Assembly (NCBI GenBank): GCA_040830725.1
Contig: JBFOMG010000069.1
Location: 1-64,000, forward strand
Length of the DNA stretch: 64,000 nt
From: JAWKWH01 sp040830725
Lineage (GTDB): Bacteria > Pseudomonadota > Alphaproteobacteria > Rhizobiales > Rhizobiaceae
Reading direction: 5' to 3'
Position numbers and translations under genes: made by a program. The notes beneath the pieces were generated by a model. That model had not been told where the DNA came from, ran no database searches, and saw nothing but the letters and a program-made list of their open reading frames with translations. Shown here one piece after another: positions 17,571 through 25,181 of this stretch. Every line of letters starts with the position of its first letter. Position 1 is the first letter of the stretch.

Positions 17571-17665
17571 AGCCCTTTTGACCGCCGATCGGCGCTTGCA
17601 AGCAGAGCCGATATGTGATCTTGAAGCGCCGCATCGCGCGAACACCACAATCCGGAACCACAGGC

Positions 17666-18229
17666 ATGAAGATCAACGGCAACGAAATCCGCCCGGGAAA
17701 TGTCATTGAACACAATGGCGGACTTTGGGTCGCGGTTAAGACCCATGCGGTCAAACCGGGCAAGGGCGGCGCATATAATCAGGTCGAGTTGAAGAACCTG
17801 ATCGACGGAACCAAGCTCAACGAGCGTTTTCGCGCTGCCGAGACCGTCGAGCGCGTACGGCTGGAACAGAAGGATTTCTCCTATCTCTACGAGCAGGGCG
17901 AAGCGCTGGTTTTCATGGATCTGGAATCCTATGAGCAGCTGGAACTGCAGAAGGACTTTGTTGGCGACCGCGCCGCGTTTCTGCAAGACGGAATGACCGT
18001 GACGGTGGAGCTTTATGACGAAAAACCGATCGGCATTTCGCTGCCCGATCAGGTAACCCTGGAAATCGTTGAAGCCGATCCGGTGGTCAAGGGGCAAACG
18101 GCCGCCTCTTCCTACAAGCCGGCGCGCATGGAAAACGGTATCCGGGTCATGGTGCCACCCTTTATCGAAGCCGGCGAACGGATCATCGTCGACACCAATG
18201 AAATCACCTACGTGCGGCGCGCCGAATAA
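17666..18229 (+). CDS. efp: Translation elongation factor P
   Basis: A 188-residue EF-P that relieves ribosomes stalled at polyproline stretches. The start MKINGNEIRPGNVIEHNG is canonical, placing Lys33 in the loop KPGKGGA where E. coli EF-P Lys34 is modified. The three-domain layout and the C-terminal IRVMVPPFIEAGERI...YVRRAE segment are complete. The frame opens at 17615, but the conserved N-terminus fixes the start at 17666. It is followed 37 bases later by suhB. Confidence 0.95.
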   Translation: MKINGNEIRPGNVIEHNGGLWVAVKTHAVKPGKGGAYNQVELKNLIDGTKLNERFRAAETVERVRLEQKDFSYLYEQGEALVFMDLESYEQLELQKDFVGDRAAFLQDGMTVTVELYDEKPIGISLPDQVTLEIVEADPVVKGQTAASSYKPARMENGIRVMVPPFIEAGERIIVDTNEITYVRRAE

Positions 18230-18266
18230 AGAGCGCCATACTGGCCACAACTGACGGATACGATTG

Positions 18267-19058
18267 ATGGCGCGTTCGGCAATCCTCAACGTGATGGTTC
18301 AAGCCGCGATGAAAGCGGGCCGGTCGCTGGCGCGTGATTTTGGCGAGGTCCAGAACCTGCAGGTCTCACGCAAGGGCCCGGGTGATTTTGTCAGTCAGGC
18401 CGACCTTCGCGCCGAGGAAATTCTGTTCCGCGACTTGAGCAAGGCACGCCCCGGTTACGGGTTTTTGATGGAAGAGCGCGGCGAAGTTGCGGGCGAGGAC
18501 GGCCAGCACCGCTGGCTGGTCGATCCGCTCGACGGGACGACAAATTTTCTGCACGGAATTCCGGTCTTCGCCGTCTCGATTGCGCTGGAACGGCAGGGAG
18601 AACTTGCCGCCGGTGTGATCTACAATCCCGCCATGGACGAACTTTATACAGCCGAGCGCGGCGGTGGGGCATTCTTGAACGACCGGAGAATGCGCGTCGC
18701 AGGCCGCCGGGGGTTGACCGACACGGTGATCGCGACGGGCATTCCGCATCTTGGACGCGGCGAACACGGCAAGGCGCTGGTGGAGTTGCGCAATGTCATG
18801 GCGGAGGCGGCAGGGATCCGCCGGCTTGGGTCTGCTGCGCTCGACCTTGCCTGGGTCGCTGCTGGCCGGGTGGACGGTTTTTGGGAAACCGGCCTCAGCG
18901 CCTGGGACGTGGCGGCGGGCATGTTGATGGTACGGGAAGCGGGCGGATTTGTTACCGACCGGTCCGGCGGACGCGATATCTACGAATCCAAGACGATTGT
19001 TGCAGGCAATGAGCTGGTTCACAAAGGGCTGCTGGCAGCGCTTGACCGCCCGGTCTGA
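18267..19058 (+). CDS. suhB: Inositol monophosphatase family protein
   Basis: A 263-residue magnesium-dependent phosphatase. Motif A is DPLDGTTNF near residue 92, preceded by the metal-ligand glutamate of MEERGE near 74. Motif B is WDVAAGMLMVREAGG near 217. SuhB homologues hydrolyse inositol-1-phosphate and in Enterobacteria also join antitermination complexes. The ATG at 18267 directly follows a TTG codon that would be the alternative start. Linkage to efp is usual in rhizobia. Confidence 0.92.
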   Translation: MARSAILNVMVQAAMKAGRSLARDFGEVQNLQVSRKGPGDFVSQADLRAEEILFRDLSKARPGYGFLMEERGEVAGEDGQHRWLVDPLDGTTNFLHGIPVFAVSIALERQGELAAGVIYNPAMDELYTAERGGGAFLNDRRMRVAGRRGLTDTVIATGIPHLGRGEHGKALVELRNVMAEAAGIRRLGSAALDLAWVAAGRVDGFWETGLSAWDVAAGMLMVREAGGFVTDRSGGRDIYESKTIVAGNELVHKGLLAALDRPV

Positions 19059-19175
19059 GCCCCTTGTGCCGTCGCGATCAACAATTTTCGGACAAACCGT
19101 CCGGTGTCCTTTCATTTTCGACACAATTCCGGTTAGATTCGCCGCCGAGGGTTCCAGCGGGGAAGAGGTGTGGAA

Positions 19176-20204
19176 ATGGCATGGTTCGGCACGGCTGACG
19201 ATGATGGTCTGACGGGTGAGACCGCCTATGATCCGCAGCGGTTGTCGTCGCCGCAGGTTTTTCTGCTGTCGATGCTGATCTTTCTGGCGATAAGCGGGTT
19301 CGTGATCGCCATCCTGTACAGGCAGGTTTCCTCTGCATTTCAAACCAATCCCGGCCTGAACGGCCTTATTCTCGGCGTGCTTGGCGTCGGAATTCTCCTG
19401 GCCTTCACACAGGTTGTCCGGCTTTTTCGCGAAGTCCGCTGGGTAAACTCGTTCCGGGAAGGTTCGGAAGCCAAATCGCCGGTGCTGCTGGCACCGATGA
19501 TGGCGCTTCTCAGCCGGTCTTCAACCATGGCGCTGAGCACGGTGTCGATGCGCTCGATACTGGATTCAATCGCCACAAGGCTGGATGAAAGCCGCGATAT
19601 CTCGCGTTACCTGATCGGCCTTCTGGTGTTTCTGGGTCTGCTCGGCACATTTTGGGGTTTGCTGCAGACCATTGGATCGATCGGAGAGACGATCGCGTCG
19701 CTGGATCCGGCGTCGGGTGATGCTTCCGACGTGCTGGATTCGCTCAAATCCGGGCTTGCCGCGCCGCTGGACGGAATGGGCACCGCTTTTTCGTCATCCT
19801 TGTTCGGTCTGGCCGGTTCGCTGGTGCTTGGCTTTCTCGACTTGCAGGCGGGACGGGCCCAGAACCGCTTTTACACCGAGCTTGAAAACTGGCTCTCATC
19901 GGTGACCGATCTGGGTTCGGATTTTGTCGCCGGAAACAACACACAGGCTACCGAGGCGACCGAAGAGGTCAAGGTGCTGTCTGACCGGCTGCGTTCGCTG
20001 CAGGAAAGCGGCGGCTCAAACCAGCGTGTTGCCACGGCGATGGCAAACCTGGCAGAGGGTATTTCGGGCCTGGTGAAAAGCATGCGCAACGAACAGCAGA
20101 TGATGCGCGACTGGGTCGAGGCGCAGTCGGAAGAACAAAAGGCCACGCGAGCGACACTGGAACGGCTGGCCGAGGCAATGAAGAAGCGGGCCAGCGGTAA
20201 GTAG
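19176..20204 (+). CDS. MotA/TolQ-like proton-channel subunit
   Basis: A 342-residue inner-membrane protein with four predicted membrane helices (about 27-48, 60-80, 145-168 and 205-227). The segment LLGTFWGLLQTIG matches the MotA/TolQ/ExbB channel motif. The C-terminal part is a long cytoplasmic helical region (about 245-340). A purine-rich ggggaagagg fixes the ATG at 19176. It abuts the MotB-like gene directly, without flagellar genes nearby, so it is probably the stator of a dedicated envelope machine rather than of the flagellum. The general ExbB/MotA arrangement also occurs in Zorya defence, but no zorC or zorD is present. Confidence 0.8.
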   Translation: MAWFGTADDDGLTGETAYDPQRLSSPQVFLLSMLIFLAISGFVIAILYRQVSSAFQTNPGLNGLILGVLGVGILLAFTQVVRLFREVRWVNSFREGSEAKSPVLLAPMMALLSRSSTMALSTVSMRSILDSIATRLDESRDISRYLIGLLVFLGLLGTFWGLLQTIGSIGETIASLDPASGDASDVLDSLKSGLAAPLDGMGTAFSSSLFGLAGSLVLGFLDLQAGRAQNRFYTELENWLSSVTDLGSDFVAGNNTQATEATEEVKVLSDRLRSLQESGGSNQRVATAMANLAEGISGLVKSMRNEQQMMRDWVEAQSEEQKATRATLERLAEAMKKRASGK

Positions 20205-21236
20205 ATGGCCCTTGCGCGTGCAAACCGCCGCCAACGCGGCGTCGATTACTGGCCCGGCTTCGTCGATGCGCTGGCCACACTGCTGTTGGCGATCATGTTT
20301 TTGTTGTCGGTGTTCGTGCTGGCGCAGTTTCTGCTGAGCCAGGAAATCACCGGCAAGGACGAAGTGCTCAACCGGCTCAATTCGCAGATCAACGAGTTGA
20401 CCCAGCTTTTGTCGCTGGAACGGTCGAACAAACAGGATCTGGAAGATTCGCTGGCAACCCTGCAGGCATCGCTGGTGAGCGCGGAAGCGGAAAAATCGCG
20501 GCTTGCGACGCTTTTGGAACGCGGCGCGGGCGCGGGTGCGGAAGCGGAACAAAAAATAGCCGCTGTGGAAGGTGCGCTTGATACCGAAAGGCAGATCAGC
20601 CAGCGGGCGCTGAGCCAGGTCGAGTTGCTGAACCAGCAGATTTCAGCACTTCGCAGGCAGATTGCCGCACTTGAGGATGCGCTGGAGGTTTCGGAACAAA
20701 GGGACCGCGAATCCAATGCCAAGATTGCCGATCTGGGCCGGCGGCTGAATGTGGCGCTGGCGCAGCGGGTTCAGGAGCTCAACCGCTACCGTTCGGATTT
20801 CTTTGGCCGGTTGCGCGAGATTCTCTCCGATCGCGAGAATATCCGCATTGTCGGCGACCGGTTCGTGTTTCAGTCGGAGGTGCTGTTTTCATCCGGTTCC
20901 GACGTGATCAACGAGGCAGGGCAGACGGAGATGGCCAAGCTGGCGGGCGCCTTGCTTGAGCTGCAGCGCGAAATTCCGCCGGAAATTGCCTGGGTATTGC
21001 GGGTCGATGGCCACACCGACAACGTGCCGCTTTCGGGCGCGGGACGGTTGCGTGACAACTGGGAACTGTCATCGGCACGCGCAACATCGGTGGTCAAGTT
21101 CCTGATCGAGGAAGGCATTCCAGCCAACCGGCTGGTGGCAGCCGGATTTGGCGAGTTTCAGCCGCTGGACACGGCCGATACAGACGAAGCGCGCACCCGC
21201 AACCGCCGTATCGAGTTGAAGCTGACCGAGCGGTAG
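20205..21236 (+). CDS. MotB/OmpA-like peptidoglycan-binding partner
   Basis: A 343-residue protein with one N-terminal membrane helix holding an acidic residue (Asp21 in YWPGFVDALATLLLAIMFLL), the position of the proton-binding aspartate of MotB. A long periplasmic coiled coil spans about 45-195, then an OmpA/MotB domain (about 215-343) with DGHTDN and NWELSSARATSV motifs binds peptidoglycan. Its ATG follows the TAG of the MotA-like gene with no gap. Together they look like a proton-driven, wall-anchored complex. Its physiological role is not known to me. Confidence 0.85.
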   Translation: MALARANRRQRGVDYWPGFVDALATLLLAIMFLLSVFVLAQFLLSQEITGKDEVLNRLNSQINELTQLLSLERSNKQDLEDSLATLQASLVSAEAEKSRLATLLERGAGAGAEAEQKIAAVEGALDTERQISQRALSQVELLNQQISALRRQIAALEDALEVSEQRDRESNAKIADLGRRLNVALAQRVQELNRYRSDFFGRLREILSDRENIRIVGDRFVFQSEVLFSSGSDVINEAGQTEMAKLAGALLELQREIPPEIAWVLRVDGHTDNVPLSGAGRLRDNWELSSARATSVVKFLIEEGIPANRLVAAGFGEFQPLDTADTDEARTRNRRIELKLTER

Positions 21237-21248
21237 TCCGGATAGGAC

Positions 21249-21476
21249 CTACTGCGCCTCGATATCTCCGACATGCCTGATTTCGACGCAGACATTGAAG
21301 ATTTCCTGCGGCAGGTTTGGCTTTACCTCATCGACCGGCCGTGACGTGCCGATGACCAGGCAGGGCTGGCCGTCTTCGCTGAGGCCGGTTCCAACCGATA
21401 CCACACCTTCGGTCGCCATGATCTGCTGGTCAATGCGTCCGCGCATGGTCTCAATCGCTTGTTGCGCCTCGTTCAT
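21249..21476 (-). CDS. Stand-alone copy of the protease N-terminal domain
   Basis: A 75-residue protein starting MNEAQQAIETMRGR, with ggag before the ATG at 21476. From about residue 24 (GVVSVGTGL) to the end (IRHVGDIEAQ) it lines up with residues 30-89 of the trypsin-like protease encoded at 22578-23507 (VVGVGVGF to VREVGRIEAQ): same length, same ending. It is thus a separate copy of a domain fused to the protease. It could act as an inhibitor, chaperone or decoy for the enzyme; this is inference. A strong hairpin separates it from the gene before it. Confidence 0.7.
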   Translation of the reverse strand: MNEAQQAIETMRGRIDQQIMATEGVVSVGTGLSEDGQPCLVIGTSRPVDEVKPNLPQEIFNVCVEIRHVGDIEAQ

Positions 21477-21501
21477 TGTTCCGTCTCCGTTTGGTTTGAA
21501 A

Positions 21502-21527
21502 ATACCGCTCGCCTTTTTAGCGGGTAT
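21502..21527 (-). terminator. Hairpin with short T run between module genes
   Basis: On the minus strand atacccgct and agcggtat pair around a nine-base loop and run into tttt. It lies upstream of the 75-residue gene and downstream of the 13-pair hairpin, so the two may act together as a partial terminator or a processing site. Confidence 0.4.
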
Positions 21528-21534
21528 CGATGCT

Positions 21535-21565
21535 TCAGGAGCGGCGCACTGCGCGCCGCTCCTGA
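21535..21565 (-). terminator. Perfect 13-pair hairpin downstream of the 301-residue gene
   Basis: The arms tcaggagcggcgc (21535-21547) and gcgccgctcctga (21553-21565) are exact inverted copies with a five-base loop. The hairpin lies 45 bases past the stop of the upstream minus-strand gene. No T run follows directly, so it may instead protect the mRNA end or lower expression of the last gene. Confidence 0.5.
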
Positions 21566-21610
21566 GTGATTTAAAAATCTGTCGGAATTCCGGCGAAGCG
21601 CCGTTTTCGT

Positions 21611-22516
21611 TCAGACCACGTGCACATGCGGTACGCAAAGATAGTTGGCATTGCCGGTGGAGAAATCATTCTTCGCGTATGAGCCGCCGCCACGGGCATA
21701 GGCCCACAGCCCGATGGTGCACCGGATATAGGCCCAGTCATTGGCGCCGAGCAGATAGGTGTTGTAGGTGTAGCGGTCATCGTCGAAGCGCTTGTTGATG
21801 TTGATGTTGTCATCGCCCTTGTTGAGCACATCGACATGGTTCCAGCCTTTCCAGTTGTACTGGTGCACATTGGTCCAGGCCGAAACGGTGACGCGGGCGA
21901 ACTTCGAGGTGAAGAAGCCGTCGTCGGCCTTGACGATGTAATAGCCGCGGAAACGGAACAGCGGGCGTATCGAATAGAACCGGCTTTGGGTGGGTTTGAA
22001 CCAAAAACCGAAATCAATCCAGGACTGGATCTTGCCGACACCGGTGCCGAAATTGCCCGATCCGGCGCCTGAGGCCCAGTTGTAGTAGTTCTTGCAGGCG
22101 CCGCCGGGAAGCACCAGCTGGGCACCGACATCGCTGGCATCGGTCAACGGATCGTCCGCGGCATTGTCGGAAAAGGCTCCGACCCAGGCGGGCGTCAGCA
22201 TGGTGGCGTCGTTGGGCAGGAGCGCCGTACCATTGGTGATTTCGTCAGAATAGGCCGCTTCCTGGGATTGCTGGTTGAGCTTTGCCTCGATTTCCTCAAG
22301 CTCCTTCTTGGAGTCAGCGGCAATGGCAGCATTGACACCATCGAGCTTGGCCACGTCGATGCCGGCTGACGAGATCTGCTTTAGCGCCGACTTTTCGCGT
22401 TCCTCGGCGGCTTTTGCCTCGGCACGTTTTTCGGCCATGAGCTCGGCCATCTCGCGATTGCGGTCCTCGGACACTTGGCGGATCATTTCTGCGTGCATGT
22501 CAGACAGGTTGGTCAT
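21611..22516 (-). CDS. Unrecognised protein with coiled-coil head and aromatic beta-rich domain
   Basis: A protein of about 301 residues in the protease module; no family recognised. Residues 1-95 are highly charged and helical (repeated E, K, R, A, as in EKRAEAKAAEEREKSA). Residues about 100-301 are rich in Trp, Tyr, Phe, Asn and Gly with alternating strands (YYNWASGAGSGNFG, WTNVHQYNWKGWN), suggesting a beta-sandwich or lectin-like fold. There is no signal peptide. The second ATG (22516) stands 8 bases from ggag, the first (22522) only 2. It lies between the protease and the stand-alone N-domain gene on the same strand. Confidence 0.65.
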   Translation of the reverse strand: MTNLSDMHAEMIRQVSEDRNREMAELMAEKRAEAKAAEEREKSALKQISSAGIDVAKLDGVNAAIAADSKKELEEIEAKLNQQSQEAAYSDEITNGTALLPNDATMLTPAWVGAFSDNAADDPLTDASDVGAQLVLPGGACKNYYNWASGAGSGNFGTGVGKIQSWIDFGFWFKPTQSRFYSIRPLFRFRGYYIVKADDGFFTSKFARVTVSAWTNVHQYNWKGWNHVDVLNKGDDNININKRFDDDRYTYNTYLLGANDWAYIRCTIGLWAYARGGGSYAKNDFSTGNANYLCVPHVHVV

Positions 22517-22577
22517 TTTCATTACTCCTCGGATGTTGATTGGTGCGGTAAAAACGGGTTCGGATAGCCAATCCCGG

Positions 22578-23507
22578 TCAGGTGGTGATCAACTCGACTC
22601 CAAGCGCCATCAGCACGTTCGACAGATTGTTGTGCAGTGTGATCTGGCTGGAACCGGCAAACAGCAGGCCGGTGCCCTCCCGCGTCTTGCGGCTGAGCAG
22701 CAATGAGCCCGAATCACCGCCGGCCGACATGTTGGTGGTCATGATCTGGTTGCGGAAAAATGCGATCCCGACGCCGAAATTGACGGCAGACGTCACATCG
22801 ATTCCAATCACCTTGCCAACAGTCGTCTCGGTGGTGCGGCCGCTCTTGATGACCTCCATGCCGAGCGTGGCTTCGACCGTGCCGGCCGGAATGCCGATAT
22901 TGACGATCGACGCGATGACGTTGCGCATGTCCCGCGGCCGGGCAAGGGCGCAATCGACAAGATTGTACTTGTCGGGATCGCCGAAGCGGATCGGCACGAA
23001 ACGGTAAAGCCGGGCAATCACATCGTCGGGTATGGTGCCGCCGTCGAAGGGTCCGGGCTGCAGGACCGGATCACCGATCGACGCAGCATTGGAGTTGGCC
23101 AGCACATGATTGTTGGACAGGATGAGGGTGCGGCAGGGATAGCAGGTCTCGCGCACCAGGCAGCCAAATGTGCCGGCGGTGATGTTGAAATGGCCGATTG
23201 AATATCCGGGCCTTGCCGGCCTGATGCGGGTGTCAAAGGCTTGCGCCTCGATGCGGCCGACTTCGCGAACGTCGGTTGCGACGCCGTCATAGTCGTCCGG
23301 CACCATGTCGCCGGAAGACAGGCTTTTCTTGGCGACCTTCTTCTCGACATAGACGCTGACGCAGACCTCGTCGGTTTCCTTGCCGCCGGTCTCCTTGAAG
23401 CCGACGCCAACGCCAACGACGTTGGCCTTTGCAAACAAATCCTGTTCGTTGCGAGCCCGTGAGGTTTGGGCAGCGGCGATTTGGGTATCAATATCAACTT
23501 GCGCCAT
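22578..23507 (-). CDS. Trypsin-like serine protease with N-terminal regulatory domain
   Basis: A 309-residue protein. An N-terminal domain (about 25-90) is shared with the small protein encoded at 21249-21476. The protease domain follows with His134 in SNNHVLAN, a likely Asp185 in YNLVDCALA and Ser266 in GGDSGSLLL, the S1 triad in the order His-Asp-Ser. Cysteines occur near the active site (FGCLVRETCYPC). There is no signal peptide, so it either acts inside the cell or leaves by another route. An aaagga before ATG 23507 decides the start. It is the first gene of a three-gene leftward set behind phased repeats and an AraC-type regulator. Confidence 0.82.
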   Translation of the reverse strand: MAQVDIDTQIAAAQTSRARNEQDLFAKANVVGVGVGFKETGGKETDEVCVSVYVEKKVAKKSLSSGDMVPDDYDGVATDVREVGRIEAQAFDTRIRPARPGYSIGHFNITAGTFGCLVRETCYPCRTLILSNNHVLANSNAASIGDPVLQPGPFDGGTIPDDVIARLYRFVPIRFGDPDKYNLVDCALARPRDMRNVIASIVNIGIPAGTVEATLGMEVIKSGRTTETTVGKVIGIDVTSAVNFGVGIAFFRNQIMTTNMSAGGDSGSLLLSRKTREGTGLLFAGSSQITLHNNLSNVLMALGVELITT

Positions 23508-23572
23508 GATCAATTCCTTTCGGTTGGAACTGCCGGCTTGATGCCGGGTCACGGCAATTGGATAATATTTCC

Positions 23573-23622
23573 TATCGTGGAATACTCGGTAATATTCGTG
23601 AAATAGGCGTCAGTATTCGTGA
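23573..23622 (-). promoter_or_regulatory. Helically phased repeats, probable AraC-type operator
   Basis: Related 9-base words begin at 23573 (tatcgtgga), 23583 (tactcggta), 23593 (tattcgtga) and 23614 (tattcgtga, identical to the previous one). The steps are 10, 10 and 21 bases, all near multiples of one helical turn, so every copy faces the same side of the DNA. Direct repeats 21 bases apart are typical of AraC-family binding. They lie upstream of the protease gene and just past the AraC-type gene. Confidence 0.55.
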
Positions 23623-23637
23623 TTCCGGTATTTGTTA

Positions 23638-24015
23638 TTATTGCGTTTCTATCATAGTTAGAATTTTACTTTTATATTGTGCAGGAGTTGTTCCGCACTT
23701 GCTTTTGAATGCGCGTTCGAAGGTGCGCAAATCCTGAAATCCGGAATCGAGCGCGACCTCGGTGATCGTGCAATCGCACGCGTGCATCTGCTTCAGCGCC
23801 TGCGTGACCCGGTATCCGGAAAGCCAGTGGCTGAAGCACATTCCGGTCTTTTTTCGAAAATAGGCAGAGAAGTATTTCGGCTCCAGACCGGCCACCGAGG
23901 CGGCGTCTTCGAGCGTCACGGGTTCGGTGTAGTTCTCTTCAACGTAGCAACGAACCCTGGCCAGGCGGCGGTAGTAGGTGAAGGCGAGGTTGCAGTGATC
24001 TGAACCGTTCTGCAT
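23638..24015 (-). CDS. AraC-family regulator, DNA-binding domain only
   Basis: A 125-residue protein that is nearly all AraC DNA-binding domain: first helix-turn-helix at LEDAASVAGLEPKYFSAYFRKKTG, second at ITEVALDSGFQDLRTFERAFKSKCGTTPAQYK. Typical AraC members carry a ligand domain of about 170 residues that is absent here, so the signal must come from elsewhere, such as expression level or a partner. The start at 24015 is set by ggagag five bases upstream. It points the same way as the protease module, and the phased repeats lie between them; it probably activates the module. Confidence 0.85.
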   Translation of the reverse strand: MQNGSDHCNLAFTYYRRLARVRCYVEENYTEPVTLEDAASVAGLEPKYFSAYFRKKTGMCFSHWLSGYRVTQALKQMHACDCTITEVALDSGFQDLRTFERAFKSKCGTTPAQYKSKILTMIETQ

Positions 24016-24195
24016 CGGACTCTCCGCAGCCCCACGCCCGGACAAATCCACATCTCAGCCCCGGATGCACTGGCAATATGCAGCCAGAACGCAGCATTAG
24101 CACACCGGCGTGTTCGTACTGTGACGGTCGTCACAGATTGTGCTGCGGTTGCGACAGCTGCGGCCGGGGAATTTGATGATTGATGCGCCGGGAGC

Positions 24196-24609
24196 TTACT
24201 TGACGGTCACATGGAAATGCTGGTTTCTGCCACCCTGGATTCCCACGGGTCGAAGAATGATGTGATCCTTGCCGCGAAATCCGGGTTTGGATTTATAGTA
24301 GTAACTGAAAGCACGAATTTTCGCGCCGACGCAGGTGGGAGACCAAGCACTTGTGTATTTGGAATTGTACGGATCGCGGTAACTGTGCCTCAGATATACC
24401 CGCCCGTGTTGGCCTTGCTTGACGATTTTCACGACAACATTCATCGATTTACAGTCACGCCGCCGCCATTGGTAGTAACTGCTCAACAGAACCTCCTTGC
24501 CGCTTTCGACAACACGCCTTTCTGCTGCGGATGCGGTGACGTCAGGCAAGATTGCCGCAACTCCAATCGAAAGTAATATCGCAAAGACGCGTTGGAGATT
24601 TGACAACAT
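24196..24609 (-). CDS. Secreted protein, tandem paralogue A
   Basis: A 137-residue precursor with a signal peptide (cleavage near ASA at 28). The mature part contains a pair of cysteines (RRRDCKSM and SPTCVGAK) and ends RPVGIQGGRNQHFHVTVK. It is a clear paralogue of the next gene upstream, which has the same cysteine spacing and ending. Both are basic and beta-rich. The family is not recognised; the domain may be a small periplasmic or extracellular beta-sandwich. The two genes are 13 bases apart and probably form one transcript. Confidence 0.75.
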   Translation of the reverse strand: MLSNLQRVFAILLSIGVAAILPDVTASAAERRVVESGKEVLLSSYYQWRRRDCKSMNVVVKIVKQGQHGRVYLRHSYRDPYNSKYTSAWSPTCVGAKIRAFSYYYKSKPGFRGKDHIILRPVGIQGGRNQHFHVTVK

Positions 24610-24622
24610 CCGTCAGTCCCGT

Positions 24623-25033
24623 TCACTTCACCGTCACGTAGAAGCGCTGTTTTCTGCCGCCCTGGAAACCCACCGGCCGCAAGACGATTTGAACGGTACC
24701 CTTAAATCCCTTTGGAGCGCGGTAGTAAAAAAGTTTGGTGGAAACCTTGGTTCCGTGGCACCGGTTTGAATGAAATCCGCCGCCATAGCCTTTTGCAGGG
24801 TCGACCATGGTGACAACCTGGCGCAATTTGCCATGCTTTGGATGTTTAACGACCTTCACATCCATATTGAAACTTTTGCAGTCGATAGGCCGATAGCCCA
24901 TGTAGCCATGCAACAACACTTCTTCGCCGCTATTGATCGTCACACGGCCGCCGGCGGCAGATGCCGGGCCGGTTGATGCCGCGGCGACAACAAATGCAAA
25001 TAGAAGACAAGTTAGTGCTTTAAGATATACCAT
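24623..25033 (-). CDS. Secreted protein, tandem paralogue B
   Basis: A 136-residue precursor with a signal peptide (MVYLKALTCLLFAFVVAAAS, cleavage near ASA at 26). The mature protein begins with an SGEEVLLHGYMGYRPIDCKS element and ends RPVGFQGGRKQRFYVTVK, both matched in paralogue A. The Cys pair (DCKS and NRCHG) probably forms a disulfide. It is first of the pair, divergent from the flavoprotein gene. Duplication followed by divergence is the simplest origin. Confidence 0.75.
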   Translation of the reverse strand: MVYLKALTCLLFAFVVAAASTGPASAAGGRVTINSGEEVLLHGYMGYRPIDCKSFNMDVKVVKHPKHGKLRQVVTMVDPAKGYGGGFHSNRCHGTKVSTKLFYYRAPKGFKGTVQIVLRPVGFQGGRKQRFYVTVK

Positions 25034-25181
25034 GGTTTTTCTCGGACAATATTTCCGCTTCCATTATTGATATACCAATGCAATCGGCTTCCCGCAATCC
25101 GTGCGTCTCATCGGGCTGCAACGAAGCTTGAGATTTCGCCCGGCAACGTTCAGCATGCGGCCGGCAAATCAGGAGAGTTTC

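Noticed and set aside
16590..17648. 352-codon frame antisense to the Sel1 gene
   Set aside because: It mirrors the helical repeats and has no recognisable motif.
19176..21236. Zorya-type anti-phage system
   Set aside because: Only the MotA/MotB-like pair is present; no zorC, zorD or zorE candidate lies nearby and the pair sits in a housekeeping neighbourhood.
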